From contig CP197396.1 of the NCBI GenBank assembly GCA_052161885.1, positions 5,146,001 through 5,210,000 of the forward strand: DNA of 64,000 nucleotides. The letters run 5' to 3'. This DNA comes from QKTW01 sp052161885 (lineage in GTDB: Bacteria > Bacteroidota > Bacteroidia > Chitinophagales > Chitinophagaceae). Shown piece after piece: positions 16,871 to 25,313 of this stretch. Both the position numbers and the translations under genes were made by a program. Below the pieces are notes generated by a model, which did no database searches, was not told the DNA's origin, and worked only from the letters and a program-made list of their open reading frames with translations. The number at the start of each line of letters is the position of its first letter. The stretch's first letter is position 1.

Positions 16871-16878
16871 CAAAAATA
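16871..16878 (-). promoter_or_regulatory. -7 promoter element of the TetR operon
   Basis: On the minus strand the bases read TATTTTTG, an exact TAnnTTTG match, 17 bases before the tetR-like ATG. Confidence 0.6.
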
Positions 16879-16895
16879 GGATGTTTTTAAAACAT

Positions 16896-16909
16896 ACAGA
16901 CAAGTCTGT
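16896..16909. promoter_or_regulatory. Probable TetR operator
   Basis: ACAGAC (16896-16901) and GTCTGT (16904-16909) form a 6+2+6 palindrome of the type bound by TetR dimers. It begins 18 bases upstream of the -7 element, covering the -33 position. An AT-rich 7-bp inverted repeat (16881-16895) lies between them. Confidence 0.65.
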
Positions 16910-16977
16910 CTATAATTTATTTTTATCCCGTTTATGGAAATGCAGATTGACAACGTCTTTTGTAAAATGTTCTTATT

Positions 16978-17499
16978 ATGGCTGATATAAATATTCCGCA
17001 AAAAGGCGGCAGACGTAAAATGCATTCATTGCGTGTAGACCTCACACCTATGGTAGACCTCGGATTCCTGCTTATCTCCTTTTTTATGTATACAACTACT
17101 ATGGCTCATCCCAAAGCTATGGAGATAGACATGCCGTTCATTTCGGAAAAGAAGACAGCCTTCACCGAAGAGAGTACGATCACCCTTATTCCCGCCAAAG
17201 ATCATAAGGTATTATATTATCCGGGCACACTGGATGAAAGCAAAGTGGGCACCACTGATTTTAAGAACGACGATTTACGGAAAATATTGCTGGCAGCACA
17301 AAAGAGAGCTGCAGCTTTACCAGCAAGGTTTTCAAAAGAAGCACACCTGCTGCATGTAATCATCAAACCGGCAGAGAACAGTACGTATGATGATATGGTC
17401 AAAACCGTTGACGAAATGGAAATACCGGATGTTCATTATTATGCTATTGCAGATCTCACAGCAGATGAGCAGCATTTGCTGACAAAAAAATTACAATAG
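16978..17499 (+). CDS. exbD: ExbD/TolR family biopolymer transport protein
   Basis: A 173-aa protein with the ExbD hallmark: basic N-terminus (PQKGGRRKMHSLRVDL), then TPMVDLGFLLISFFMY with the functional Asp of the transmembrane helix, and a periplasmic domain (about 55-173). ExbD works with ExbB and TonB to pass proton-motive force to outer-membrane receptors. A tonB gene follows after 49 bases. No exbB is in the window, which is unusual for a minimal system but common where the core ExbB is encoded elsewhere. Confidence 0.88.
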   Translation: MADINIPQKGGRRKMHSLRVDLTPMVDLGFLLISFFMYTTTMAHPKAMEIDMPFISEKKTAFTEESTITLIPAKDHKVLYYPGTLDESKVGTTDFKNDDLRKILLAAQKRAAALPARFSKEAHLLHVIIKPAENSTYDDMVKTVDEMEIPDVHYYAIADLTADEQHLLTKKLQ

Positions 17500-17548
17500 T
17501 TTTTGTGAAAAAATATTCATCTGACGTTTTATAATCAAACAATATTTT

Positions 17549-18364
17549 ATGGAACGCACTGCTGTATTACAAGCCGATTACCTGGACATCATCTTTGATC
17601 ACCGCAATAAAAGCTATGGGGGCTACGAGCTGCGCAAACACTATCCCAAAAGAGTAAAGCGTGCTATACTTTTCGTGGTTTTATCCTCCGGCCTTATCTC
17701 TATTGCCTCTGTATTTGGTAATACGCATGAGAAAATAGTAGCTAAATATCAACCTAAGGGAGATACACTCCTGGCTGACCTGTCGCAGAAAATAAAACCA
17801 CCTAAAATTGAACCTCCCAAAATACAGCAACCGCCTGCAAGTGCGCATGTGGCCACAAAAATATTCAGTGTGCCTACGGTAGTAGAGAACGACAAAGTAA
17901 AACCGGATGAACAGCTAAGTGAAGTAAAAGACCTGAAAGATAAACAGATAGGCACCGAGAATAAGACCGGCGATGCAACAACTTCAGATATTTCCGCTCC
18001 TTCAGATCTTAAACCCGGTGGCGGAAAGACCGGGGAAGTAGAATCGTCCGCTCCGCCGCCACCGGTTAAATGGGTGCCGCAGATGCCGGAATTTGCCGGC
18101 GATATACAGGAATACCTGCGGAATAATATTCATTATCCCGAAGCCGCCCGCGAAACCGGTATACAGGGCCGCGTTGTGGTGCAGTTTGTGGTTAATGAAG
18201 ATGGCGACATAACCGATGTACAGACGTTAAAAGGCATCGGGGGCGGTTGTGAAGAAGAGGCCATGCGTGTAGTCCGCGCCATGCCGCATTGGAAGCCCGG
18301 CAAAAACAATGGCCGTGCCGTAAGAGTGATCATGAGCCTGCCTGTTACGTTTACATTGGAATAG
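17549..18364 (+). CDS. tonB: Energy transducer TonB
   Basis: A 271-aa protein. Residues 1-30 include DYLDIIFDHRNKSYGGYELRKHY, the cytosolic start typical of Bacteroidetes TonBs, then one transmembrane helix (about 36-55). A proline/lysine-rich spacer (KPPKIEPPKIQQPP) is followed by the C-terminal TonB domain (about 185-271) with NIHYPEAARETGIQGRVVV and WKPGKNNGRAVRV. It couples inner-membrane energy to outer-membrane receptors such as the one at 54829-57174. Probably co-transcribed with exbD. Confidence 0.92.
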   Translation: MERTAVLQADYLDIIFDHRNKSYGGYELRKHYPKRVKRAILFVVLSSGLISIASVFGNTHEKIVAKYQPKGDTLLADLSQKIKPPKIEPPKIQQPPASAHVATKIFSVPTVVENDKVKPDEQLSEVKDLKDKQIGTENKTGDATTSDISAPSDLKPGGGKTGEVESSAPPPPVKWVPQMPEFAGDIQEYLRNNIHYPEAARETGIQGRVVVQFVVNEDGDITDVQTLKGIGGGCEEEAMRVVRAMPHWKPGKNNGRAVRVIMSLPVTFTLE

Positions 18365-18452
18365 GAATAGCTTTTGCAGCTAATGCAATCGGTTGATACT
18401 GTGATTTATGGTATATTTTTACTTTTTGTTGTGCGGTAAGAAAATTTACTAT

Positions 18453-18460
18453 TAGGTTTG
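18453..18460 (+). promoter_or_regulatory. -7 promoter element of leucine dehydrogenase
   Basis: TAGGTTTG matches TAnnTTTG exactly. A TTG lies 21 bases upstream and the start codon 18 bases downstream, giving a very short leader. Confidence 0.5.
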
Positions 18461-18478
18461 CAGCTTAAATTAAAACCG

Positions 18479-19552
18479 ATGCAGCAATCTGTATTTGATC
18501 ATATGCAGCAAATGGAGCATGAGCAGCTTGTATTCTGCCATGATCCGCACTCCGGCCTTAATGCCATTATTGCTATCCACGATACCACACTCGGACCGGC
18601 ACTCGGAGGTACCCGCCTCTGGAATTACAACAGTCACGAAGACGCTATAATAGATGCGCTGCGCCTGAGCCGCGGTATGACCTACAAAGCTGCTATCAGC
18701 GGCCTCAACCTGGGCGGTGGTAAAGCTGTGATCATCGGCGATGCAGCTACTGTAAAGTCAGAGGCATTGTGGCGCCGCTATGGCAAGTTTGTAAACAGCC
18801 TTAACGGTAAATACATTACAGCCGAAGACGTAAATACTTCTGCTCCGGATATGGAATTTATTTCCCTGGAAACAGACTTTGTTACCGGTGTGCCGGAATA
18901 TATGGGCGGCAGCGGCGATCCTTCTCCGTTTACTGCTTACGGCGTATTTATGGGTATGAAAGCTGCTGCTAAAAAAGCATTCGGCAGCGATAACCTGAGC
19001 GGTAAAAAAGTGGTAGTGCAGGGTGTAGGTCATGTTGGTCAGTACCTGGTAGGCCACCTGATAGAAGAAGGTGCAAAAGTTACTGTTACAGACATCAACC
19101 AGTCGCGTATAAAAGAAACGACAGAAAAATTCCACGGTGTGGATGTTATAGATGGCAAAGACCTGTTTGACCAGGAAATGGACATCTATGCTCCCTGCGC
19201 GCTGGGCGCTACTGTAAATACAGAAAGCATCGGCAAAATGAAATGCCCTGTAATTGCCGGTGCTGCCAACAATCAGCTGGCCGATGAAAATGTACACGGT
19301 CCTATGCTGATAGAAAAAGGTATTCTGTATGTTCCGGACTTCCTGATCAATGCAGGTGGCCTTATAAATGTAGCGGCCGAACTGGATGGATATAATAAAG
19401 AGCGTGTAATGGGTAATGTGGTGAAAATTTACGACCGCACACTCGACATACTCAATATGTCTGATACAGAAAAAATACATACACAGGCAGCAGCTATGAT
19501 CATAGCAAAAAAACGCCTGCAGGACATCGCTAATGTAAAGGCGCGTCTCTAA
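18479..19552 (+). CDS. Leucine (Glu/Leu/Phe/Val) dehydrogenase
   Basis: A 357-aa amino-acid dehydrogenase of the leucine type. It oxidatively deaminates branched-chain amino acids with NAD+, or aminates the keto acids. The ATG at 18479 is preferred to a TTG at 18458. The substrate domain shows LGGTRLWNY, GMTYKAAISGLNLGGGKAVI (catalytic Lys in GGGKA) and AEDVNTS. The Rossmann domain shows VVQGVGHVGQYL, and GGLINVAAEL is near the end. The length and lack of a second N-terminal arm fit leucine rather than glutamate dehydrogenase. Confidence 0.88.
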   Translation: MQQSVFDHMQQMEHEQLVFCHDPHSGLNAIIAIHDTTLGPALGGTRLWNYNSHEDAIIDALRLSRGMTYKAAISGLNLGGGKAVIIGDAATVKSEALWRRYGKFVNSLNGKYITAEDVNTSAPDMEFISLETDFVTGVPEYMGGSGDPSPFTAYGVFMGMKAAAKKAFGSDNLSGKKVVVQGVGHVGQYLVGHLIEEGAKVTVTDINQSRIKETTEKFHGVDVIDGKDLFDQEMDIYAPCALGATVNTESIGKMKCPVIAGAANNQLADENVHGPMLIEKGILYVPDFLINAGGLINVAAELDGYNKERVMGNVVKIYDRTLDILNMSDTEKIHTQAAAMIIAKKRLQDIANVKARL

Positions 19553-19575
19553 AAAATAATATTCCTTTTGTACAG

Positions 19576-19607
19576 ATCCCTGCCGGTAATATGGCGGGGA
19601 TTTTTTA
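19576..19607 (+). terminator. Terminator after leucine dehydrogenase
   Basis: ATCCCTGCC (19576-19584) pairs with GGCGGGGAT (19593-19601) with one G-U pair, then six T. The rest of the gap up to 19908 holds no further gene that I can support. Confidence 0.85.
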
Positions 19608-19908
19608 TTGTCCGGGCATGATTGCTGCTATCCGGCTTCAATGGCGTTGGCACCATTCGTCAGATGAATGGCTATGAAGCTTGCACAAACTTTTTATCAA
19701 TGCAGGAAATTTACTGCAATAAATAATCAAAATTTTACCGCCCGATGTTTTTTTGTGACGACCCAAATCCTTTCGTAGCAATACTTTGCAGCTGGTTATG
19801 CTTTTATATGTAGAATTTTTCTAAAAAAATATTTATGGAAAATAATGGACTGCAGCATCCTTATTGCAAAGACATAAATATTTCTTTCACTTCAAAAACG
19901 CTTTCCGG

Positions 19909-21867
19909 ATGAAAAAATTATTGTTGTTATTACTGCCGGTACTGGCATTTATATTCCCGTCCTGCGCACAGCCCGGCGCAATATCCGGCACTATAAGAAA
20001 TGCTGCAGGACAACCTGCGACACAGGCTTCTGTTTCCATTACCCAAAAGGGTATAAGCAGAGGCGCTGTTATTACGGGCATAGATGGAAAATATACAATT
20101 GCGCATCTGGCAGCCGGTCGTTATGATGTACATGTAAACCTTACAGGACATGACAGGCTGAATGTAAAAGATGTTATTATTCAGCGGGGCCGTACAACTA
20201 CCCTGGATCTCAGCCTGCAGCCTGTACAAGGAGGAGTGCAAAAAGAGGTAGTAATGCAGTATGCCCCGCCGCCGGTTGCAGAAAAGAAAAAAGCACTAAA
20301 CGCGGTGAGTTTAAAGGATGAAGAAGCAAGTGCAGTGGAATATGACATGGTAAGCTCCGGGAAGGCCGCGGGTACTGTAGCCAGCTATTCATATGCACCC
20401 GCTCCCCAGGCAGCTGCCCCGCCTTCAGGAGTATATTATAACCCCAGCACAGAAGAATATAAAAAGCAGCAGGAAAATGATTTTATGACGGTAAAGGCAA
20501 GTCCTCTGTCTACAATGTCTGTAGATGTAGACCACGCTTCTTACAGCAATGTGCGCCGCTTTATCAATGAAGGTACTATGCCGCCGCCGGATGCTGTGCG
20601 TGTAGAAGAAATGGTAAACTATTTCAGATACTATTATCCGCAGCCCAAAGCTGAGGATCCCATAGCAATCGTGACAGAAACAACTACCTGCCCGTGGAAT
20701 CCGGAGCACCGTATACTGCACATAGGTATGCAGGCCCGTGCTGTGAAAACAGATAACCTTCCGCCTTCCAATATCACTTTCCTGATCGATGTTTCCGGCT
20801 CTATGGATGAACCGGATAAACTTCCTTTGCTCAAAGCCGCATTTATGCTGCTCACGGACGAACTGAGGGCGCAGGACAGGGTTTCCATTGTTGTGTACGC
20901 CGGGAATGCTGGACTGGTGCTGCCGCCTACGCCGGGCAATGAAAAGAACAAAATCAGGAGGGCATTAGACAAGCTGGAGGCCGGGGGCTCTACTGCAGGT
21001 GGAGAGGGCATACAACTGGCCTATAATGTGGCAAAGGAAAATTTTGTCAAAGGTGGCAATAATCGTGTGATACTGGCTACAGACGGCGATTTTAATGTAG
21101 GTATCAGCAATGACAATGAACTCGAGGAACTGATAACCAAAGAGCGTGAAAAAGGTATTTTCCTGAGTTGCCTGGGTGTAGGGCAGGGCAATTACAAGGA
21201 TGCAAAAATGGAAATGATGGCAGATAAAGGGAACGGCAACTACAACTATATCGACAATCTGAAAGAAGCACAGAAAACGCTGGTAAGCGAATTTGGCAGT
21301 ACTTTATTTACTGTAGCAAAAGATGTAAAAGCCCAGATAGAATTTAATCCTGAAATGGTAAAAGGCTATCGTCTTGTAGGATATGAAAACCGGGTGCTGA
21401 ATGCAGAGGATTTTAAAGATGATAAAAAAGATGCCGGCGATATGGGCTCAGGGCACAGCGTCACTATTCTGTACGAAATTATTCCGGCCGGCGCTACCTC
21501 TGACCGTGCCAGGAACGTAGACCCGCTGAAATACCAGCATGCAAACACCAGCGCTGCTGCACTTAACGGAGAACTCGCGACGATCAAGTTCCGTTATAAA
21601 GCTCCTGATGGCAACAAAAGCAGGGAAATGGTGCACACCATCAGCGGAAATGTGAAAGATATATCTGAAGCTACGGCGGATACCCGCTTTTCAGAATCGG
21701 TGGCATTGTTCGGTATGTTGCTGCACCAGTCGAAATTTAAAGGTACCGGCAATTATGAAACGGTGCTGAGTCTCGCGAAAGAGGGCTTGGGTAACGATGA
21801 AGAAGGTTACCGGGCAGAGTTTCTGAAGATGGTGAAACGTGTGGAAGGGTTTGCTGTGGTGAAATAG
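19909..21867 (+). CDS. VWA-domain lipoprotein, YfbK type
   Basis: A 652-aa protein. The ATG at 19909 gives a lipoprotein-like signal (LLLLLPVLAFIFPSCAQ, lipid Cys about 21). Residues about 25-105 are a carboxypeptidase-regulatory-like beta-sandwich (ISGTIRNAAGQPATQASV, YDVHVNLTGH). A YfbK N-terminal region (STMSVDVDHASYSNVRRFI) precedes a von Willebrand factor A domain from about 290, with the MIDAS motif DVSGSMD and ATDGDFNVG. A C-terminal DUF3520 domain ends in KMVKRVEGF. VWA domains bind ligands through a metal ion, so a surface or periplasmic binding role is likely. The fused regulatory-like domain is characteristic of Bacteroidetes forms. Confidence 0.85.
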   Translation: MKKLLLLLLPVLAFIFPSCAQPGAISGTIRNAAGQPATQASVSITQKGISRGAVITGIDGKYTIAHLAAGRYDVHVNLTGHDRLNVKDVIIQRGRTTTLDLSLQPVQGGVQKEVVMQYAPPPVAEKKKALNAVSLKDEEASAVEYDMVSSGKAAGTVASYSYAPAPQAAAPPSGVYYNPSTEEYKKQQENDFMTVKASPLSTMSVDVDHASYSNVRRFINEGTMPPPDAVRVEEMVNYFRYYYPQPKAEDPIAIVTETTTCPWNPEHRILHIGMQARAVKTDNLPPSNITFLIDVSGSMDEPDKLPLLKAAFMLLTDELRAQDRVSIVVYAGNAGLVLPPTPGNEKNKIRRALDKLEAGGSTAGGEGIQLAYNVAKENFVKGGNNRVILATDGDFNVGISNDNELEELITKEREKGIFLSCLGVGQGNYKDAKMEMMADKGNGNYNYIDNLKEAQKTLVSEFGSTLFTVAKDVKAQIEFNPEMVKGYRLVGYENRVLNAEDFKDDKKDAGDMGSGHSVTILYEIIPAGATSDRARNVDPLKYQHANTSAAALNGELATIKFRYKAPDGNKSREMVHTISGNVKDISEATADTRFSESVALFGMLLHQSKFKGTGNYETVLSLAKEGLGNDEEGYRAEFLKMVKRVEGFAVVK

Positions 21868-21879
21868 GCATATAAAACA

Positions 21880-21913
21880 ATAACGGGTATGCCTTTTGGG
21901 CATCCCGCTATTA
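21880..21913. terminator. Bidirectional terminator
   Basis: ATAACGGG and ATGCC pair with GGCAT and CCCGCTAT (one mismatch, one bulge) around a TTTTG loop. It serves the convergent VWA and 210-aa genes. Confidence 0.65.
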
Positions 21914-21932
21914 TCCAGTTTTTAAGTGCTAG

Positions 21933-22565
21933 TTAGTTTCCAGGGGCCATTTGTTTTCTCATATCATCCAACTTTGCTTTCTCCGCTTCAACTGTCGATT
22001 TCAGGGAGGTTTGCTGTGCTGTATTATCGTCTATCTGTCGTTGTAATTTTTTTCCGTCGTCTACCGAATTGCCATATTTCTTTTCCGCATTTTTCACTAT
22101 TTCTTCCTGTCTGGCTATATCCAGCATCAGGTTATGCTGTTTTACCTGTGCCGGCAATGTGCTGACCAGGAACTGCTTCATATTGTCAAATGTTGTGGGA
22201 TCTTTCTCCGGAGTTATAAAGTTGTCATATCCTTTGGAGATAAGCATCGTAACAACAGCTTTTCCTTTTTCAGATTCCACTTTATAGTAGAGGTCTACTT
22301 TGTCCTGCGTAAGTTCGGGAACAGTTACCGCCTGAAAATACCGGTATCCTTTGGAGTTAGAGCCTTTGCCGGTCTGAGAAGCCAGTTTTTCGGAAAGTGC
22401 AGCTTCAACAGCTTTGCTGTCATAATCATAATCAGCTACTACGGCAGAATAGGAACCTTCCATTTTGTTGGCTTTGAAGCTTACAGATGACGTACGTACA
22501 TTCTGCGCCTGTGCGCCGTGTGAAAAGGTGATGCCTAATAATAAAGCTGCCCATAATTTCTTCAT
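21933..22565 (-). CDS. Hypothetical secreted coiled-coil protein
   Basis: 210 aa with a signal peptide (KKLWAALLLGITFSHGAQAQ). The middle is alpha/beta (VTVPELTQDKVDLYYKVE, VTMLISKGYDNFI). The C-terminal 80 residues are a coiled coil (EEIVKNAEKKYG, LQRQIDDNTAQQTSLKSTVE, KAKLDDMRKQM). Not recognised. Such a protein is expected in the periplasm. It is monocistronic. Confidence 0.6.
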   Translation of the reverse strand: MKKLWAALLLGITFSHGAQAQNVRTSSVSFKANKMEGSYSAVVADYDYDSKAVEAALSEKLASQTGKGSNSKGYRYFQAVTVPELTQDKVDLYYKVESEKGKAVVTMLISKGYDNFITPEKDPTTFDNMKQFLVSTLPAQVKQHNLMLDIARQEEIVKNAEKKYGNSVDDGKKLQRQIDDNTAQQTSLKSTVEAEKAKLDDMRKQMAPGN

Positions 22566-22728
22566 ACTGCATTATTTTTATACTTACACCCTAGCATCTA
22601 TCATGCCAAAATTGGGAAAAGTTAAAAAATGTAGTAGTTCTCCGACATCTGTTTTCGGAGTAACGGGCTGATAATAAGATGGCTTTTTATACGGTTTTTA
22701 CAGATTTTGCGGTATAGAAAGGTAATAT

Positions 22729-23253
22729 TTACGGTTTGTAATCATATAGTATCACAAATACCACACGCCTGTTTTTCTGGCGGCCTTCTTCGGTGCCATT
22801 AGATGCAACAGGGTCTTTTGAGCCAAGGCCCCAGGTGTACATCCGTTTTGTCTTTACCTTATAACTGTGAAGTAAGGTTTTGGCGCTGTCGGCGCGGCGC
22901 TGCGAAAGAGCTGCATTCCTGTCTTCGGTGCCTATATTATCTGTGTACCCGCAGATAAGGATTTCTGTTTTTGAATGTTCTCTCAATGCTTCTGCAAACC
23001 GTTGGATGGTAGGAAACAATTCCGGCTTTACAGCGGCAGAGGCAAAATCGAAAATGACATCATTGGGGAAAATTACTTTTACCGTATCATTGAGCATACG
23101 CACATCTGCACCTGGTATGCTTTTCTTCAGGTCTTCGTACGTTGCCTGCATATATTTCTTTTTCTGGGCAGCAGATTTAGTTGTTTTGCATGATTCAGAC
23201 AACATAAATACGCACAAAAAGGGTGCAAGGTATGCCAGTAACCTTATCTTCAT
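22729..23253 (-). CDS. OmpA-family lipoprotein
   Basis: 174 aa. The ATG at 23253 gives a lipoprotein signal (LAPFLCVFMLSESC, Cys about 22). The C-terminal ~110 residues are an OmpA domain that binds peptidoglycan: VIFDFASAAVKPELFPTI, ILICGYTDNIGTEDRNAAL, SQRRADSAKTLL, and NRRVVFVI. It should tie the outer membrane to the cell wall. It is a simple Pal/YiaD-like architecture without repeats or N-terminal barrel. Confidence 0.88.
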   Translation of the reverse strand: MKIRLLAYLAPFLCVFMLSESCKTTKSAAQKKKYMQATYEDLKKSIPGADVRMLNDTVKVIFPNDVIFDFASAAVKPELFPTIQRFAEALREHSKTEILICGYTDNIGTEDRNAALSQRRADSAKTLLHSYKVKTKRMYTWGLGSKDPVASNGTEEGRQKNRRVVFVILYDYKP

Positions 23254-23429
23254 ACGTGGGCAAATTTTCTGTGAAATTATAAGTGTTCGTGTTATTAACG
23301 ATATAATCAAATGTTAACAATACCTGCCGCGTATATTTTATACGTGTATTTCCGGCAATGCGGATTGTCTGTTTAGTTGTAATCAGGGAGATGGGAAATG
23401 TTGTAAGTAAAGATAGAGGTTCGGTATGT

Positions 23430-23657
23430 TTAATCGAAAATTAAATTATACAGCGAGCCTGAAAAGATTGCCACACGCTGCGGCAGCTTAAAGATAGAGT
23501 CTTTGGCTGCGTGTGTAATGACGGTCACTTTACCCCGGCCTTCATTGAAGTAACTTCTTATATCATCAAAATTGACTGCGCTATCAATAATGAAAGCCGC
23601 GATAATTGAAAACAAAATGGTGCGGATGTATGCACGGTATTTTTTTATTGTTTTCAT
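23430..23657 (-). CDS. Small hypothetical membrane protein
   Basis: 75 aa with one transmembrane helix (IRTILFSIIAAFIIDSAVNF, about 11-30) after a basic N-terminus (KTIKKYRAY), then a short extracytoplasmic tail. Not recognised. The ATG is followed by a usual Lys-rich beginning and the frame is not overlapped by any better candidate, which supports it. Confidence 0.45.
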   Translation of the reverse strand: MKTIKKYRAYIRTILFSIIAAFIIDSAVNFDDIRSYFNEGRGKVTVITHAAKDSIFKLPQRVAIFSGSLYNLIFD

Positions 23658-23756
23658 GTCTGCAATGATTTATATAGCCAAAATTAAGTGAAAAAACAGA
23701 TACGAATGCCATTATTTCGCATTCATATCTGTTTTATCGCTACAGGCGGAAAAAAG

Positions 23757-25109
23757 TTACAGTTCTACGTGCACTCTTACAGAAACTACGTTGGCCGGCC
23801 CTCTGTCTTTATTGTAACCCGGGTTAAGTCCCAGCTGGTAATCGGCAGTAAGCCAGATGGGCAGTGCTGTAGGTTTATAGCTGTAATATATTTCCCCTAT
23901 CATTTCCGGAGCATAGTTCAGGGTGCCATCTCCCAGTATAAAGCCGCTGCCGCCTGCTTTGAGGTAGTCCTGGTGGTTTTTCGACAATCCGTTTCCTGCA
24001 AATGCAAGGCCTATCACATCTTCGCTGCGGTGCCATTTCCTTCCGTTTAGAGAAAGGCCGAGGCTAAGCGTACGGTCGATTTCAGTAAATGCCCAGGTTT
24101 CATTTTTGCCATCATTCCAGCCGATCCGGCCAAAAACGGAGAGGTCGTTTGTAAGCTGCTGGTCTGCATTCAGCCCGAAGCCCACTTTACTGCGGCCTTC
24201 CTTGCGGTTCTGTACAATGTCCGGAGTGTCTGTAGGAGCTGTATTTGCAAGCGCTTCCTTATAATTGCCCATGTTGCCATAGTTATAATAACCCAGCAGG
24301 CGCACATGTCCCTGTTTGCTATGGATAGCATAGCTGCGTGATACTTCTGCATTCAGGGCATAAGCTTCACTGAGGTTGGTGTTCAGGTCCGGACCATTGG
24401 CTACTTTAGGCAATGTGGCCAGCGCGATTTTATAATTCATGTTTTCCTGCTGCAGTTCTGCTGTGAATGCATAGGTATAACCGCGCACATTGGCTGCATA
24501 ATCCCAGACGCCATTGTTCATGAGCGACCAGTTGAGGAACTGTGTACGTGGTGAGTTGCTGCAGTCGTTATTGTCAAACAGGTCGCCGAGAGAATATTTA
24601 CCCACGGTAAAACGTACATAGTTCTTAGGTAGCCAGCGGGGTACGTGGTTGGCATCGTCGGCGTCAAATTCGTTTCCGCCTTTCAGTGCAAAGGTCTGCT
24701 CGAGGTATCCGCGGCCGAGGTAAAGCGTAGGTGCGGGGTCGCCCACGCGGAAAGTTTCGCCATTGGTGGATCCGCCCATGCCCAGCGCACCGCTCAGGCC
24801 GCTTCCGCCGGCTATTTCCGGGTTTACATAAAATGCAGCTCCTTTCCATAAACGGATGCCGAGATACATGGTTGCGGTAAGTGAATTTTGTCTTTCTTCC
24901 TCGCCGGAAAGACTGTTGGGCCCGCTGTAAGGCGAATGCATTCGCGCTTTGTATTGATAAATATAGGTTGTCTGGAAATGCAGGTTTATCCGTTTGCCGG
25001 AATCATTGTTCTGATTGGATAAAAGATTAGAGTGGTCTGCTTTTTCGACCTGGGCAACAGCTGTAAGACTCATTAAGCTAGCTGTAATAAATGGTACAAT
25101 CAGGCGCAT
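23757..25109 (-). CDS. OprB-like carbohydrate-selective porin family protein
   Basis: A 450-aa outer-membrane barrel. The ATG at 25109 gives a signal peptide (VPFITASLMSLTAVAQ). The N-terminal part shows the OprB-like pattern (NLHFQTTYIYQYKARMHSPY, NSLTATMYLGIRLWKGAAFYVNPEIAGG), then a YLGRGYLEQTF and RFTVGKYSLGDLFDNNDCSN region, and many amphipathic strands ending HVEL. In Bacteroidetes such porins are often annotated as carbohydrate porins, but the substrate is unproven. A 24-base palindrome with a DtxR/MntR-like core lies just upstream, which suggests that metal availability controls the gene. Confidence 0.8.
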   Translation of the reverse strand: MRLIVPFITASLMSLTAVAQVEKADHSNLLSNQNNDSGKRINLHFQTTYIYQYKARMHSPYSGPNSLSGEEERQNSLTATMYLGIRLWKGAAFYVNPEIAGGSGLSGALGMGGSTNGETFRVGDPAPTLYLGRGYLEQTFALKGGNEFDADDANHVPRWLPKNYVRFTVGKYSLGDLFDNNDCSNSPRTQFLNWSLMNNGVWDYAANVRGYTYAFTAELQQENMNYKIALATLPKVANGPDLNTNLSEAYALNAEVSRSYAIHSKQGHVRLLGYYNYGNMGNYKEALANTAPTDTPDIVQNRKEGRSKVGFGLNADQQLTNDLSVFGRIGWNDGKNETWAFTEIDRTLSLGLSLNGRKWHRSEDVIGLAFAGNGLSKNHQDYLKAGGSGFILGDGTLNYAPEMIGEIYYSYKPTALPIWLTADYQLGLNPGYNKDRGPANVVSVRVHVEL

Positions 25110-25123
25110 TTGTAGTTTTTTTG

Positions 25124-25131
25124 CAAATGTA
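25124..25131 (-). promoter_or_regulatory. -7 promoter element of the porin gene
   Basis: On the minus strand TACATTTG matches TAnnTTTG exactly, 14 bases before the ATG. Confidence 0.55.
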
Positions 25132-25147
25132 ATTATTTGTCTAATCA

Positions 25148-25171
25148 TTTTTTTAGATTAGTCTAAAAAAA
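25148..25171. promoter_or_regulatory. DtxR/MntR-like palindrome upstream of the porin
   Basis: Perfect 10-base arms (TTTTTTTAGA and TCTAAAAAAA) flank TTAG. The core TTAGATTAGTCTAA is close to the TTAGGTTAGNCTAA-type boxes bound by DtxR-family metalloregulators. It lies 16 bases upstream of the -7 element, over the -33 region, where binding would block transcription. No regulator of that family is in the window. Confidence 0.55.
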
Positions 25172-25253
25172 TGTAAAAAGCTTTTAACAGCGCGCAAAGT
25201 TGCAGATTATATTGAATAAAAAGGCGCGCTTGAGATTAATTTTTTTAAGCTTT

Positions 25254-25286
25254 AAAAAAAGAAGGATTGCAATTTCTGCAACCCTT
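25254..25286 (-). terminator. Terminator of recQ
   Basis: On the minus strand AAGGGTTGCA (25286-25277) pairs with TGCAATCCTT (25271-25262) with one G-U pair, followed by CTTTTTTT. Confidence 0.8.
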
Positions 25287-25313
25287 CAAACTTTTATTGA
25301 TTTTATGTGTGTA

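Noticed and set aside
18758..19480. 240-aa minus-strand ORF in the leucine dehydrogenase gene
   Set aside because: Shadow frame of a well-supported enzyme; aromatic- and Cys-rich translation with no motif.
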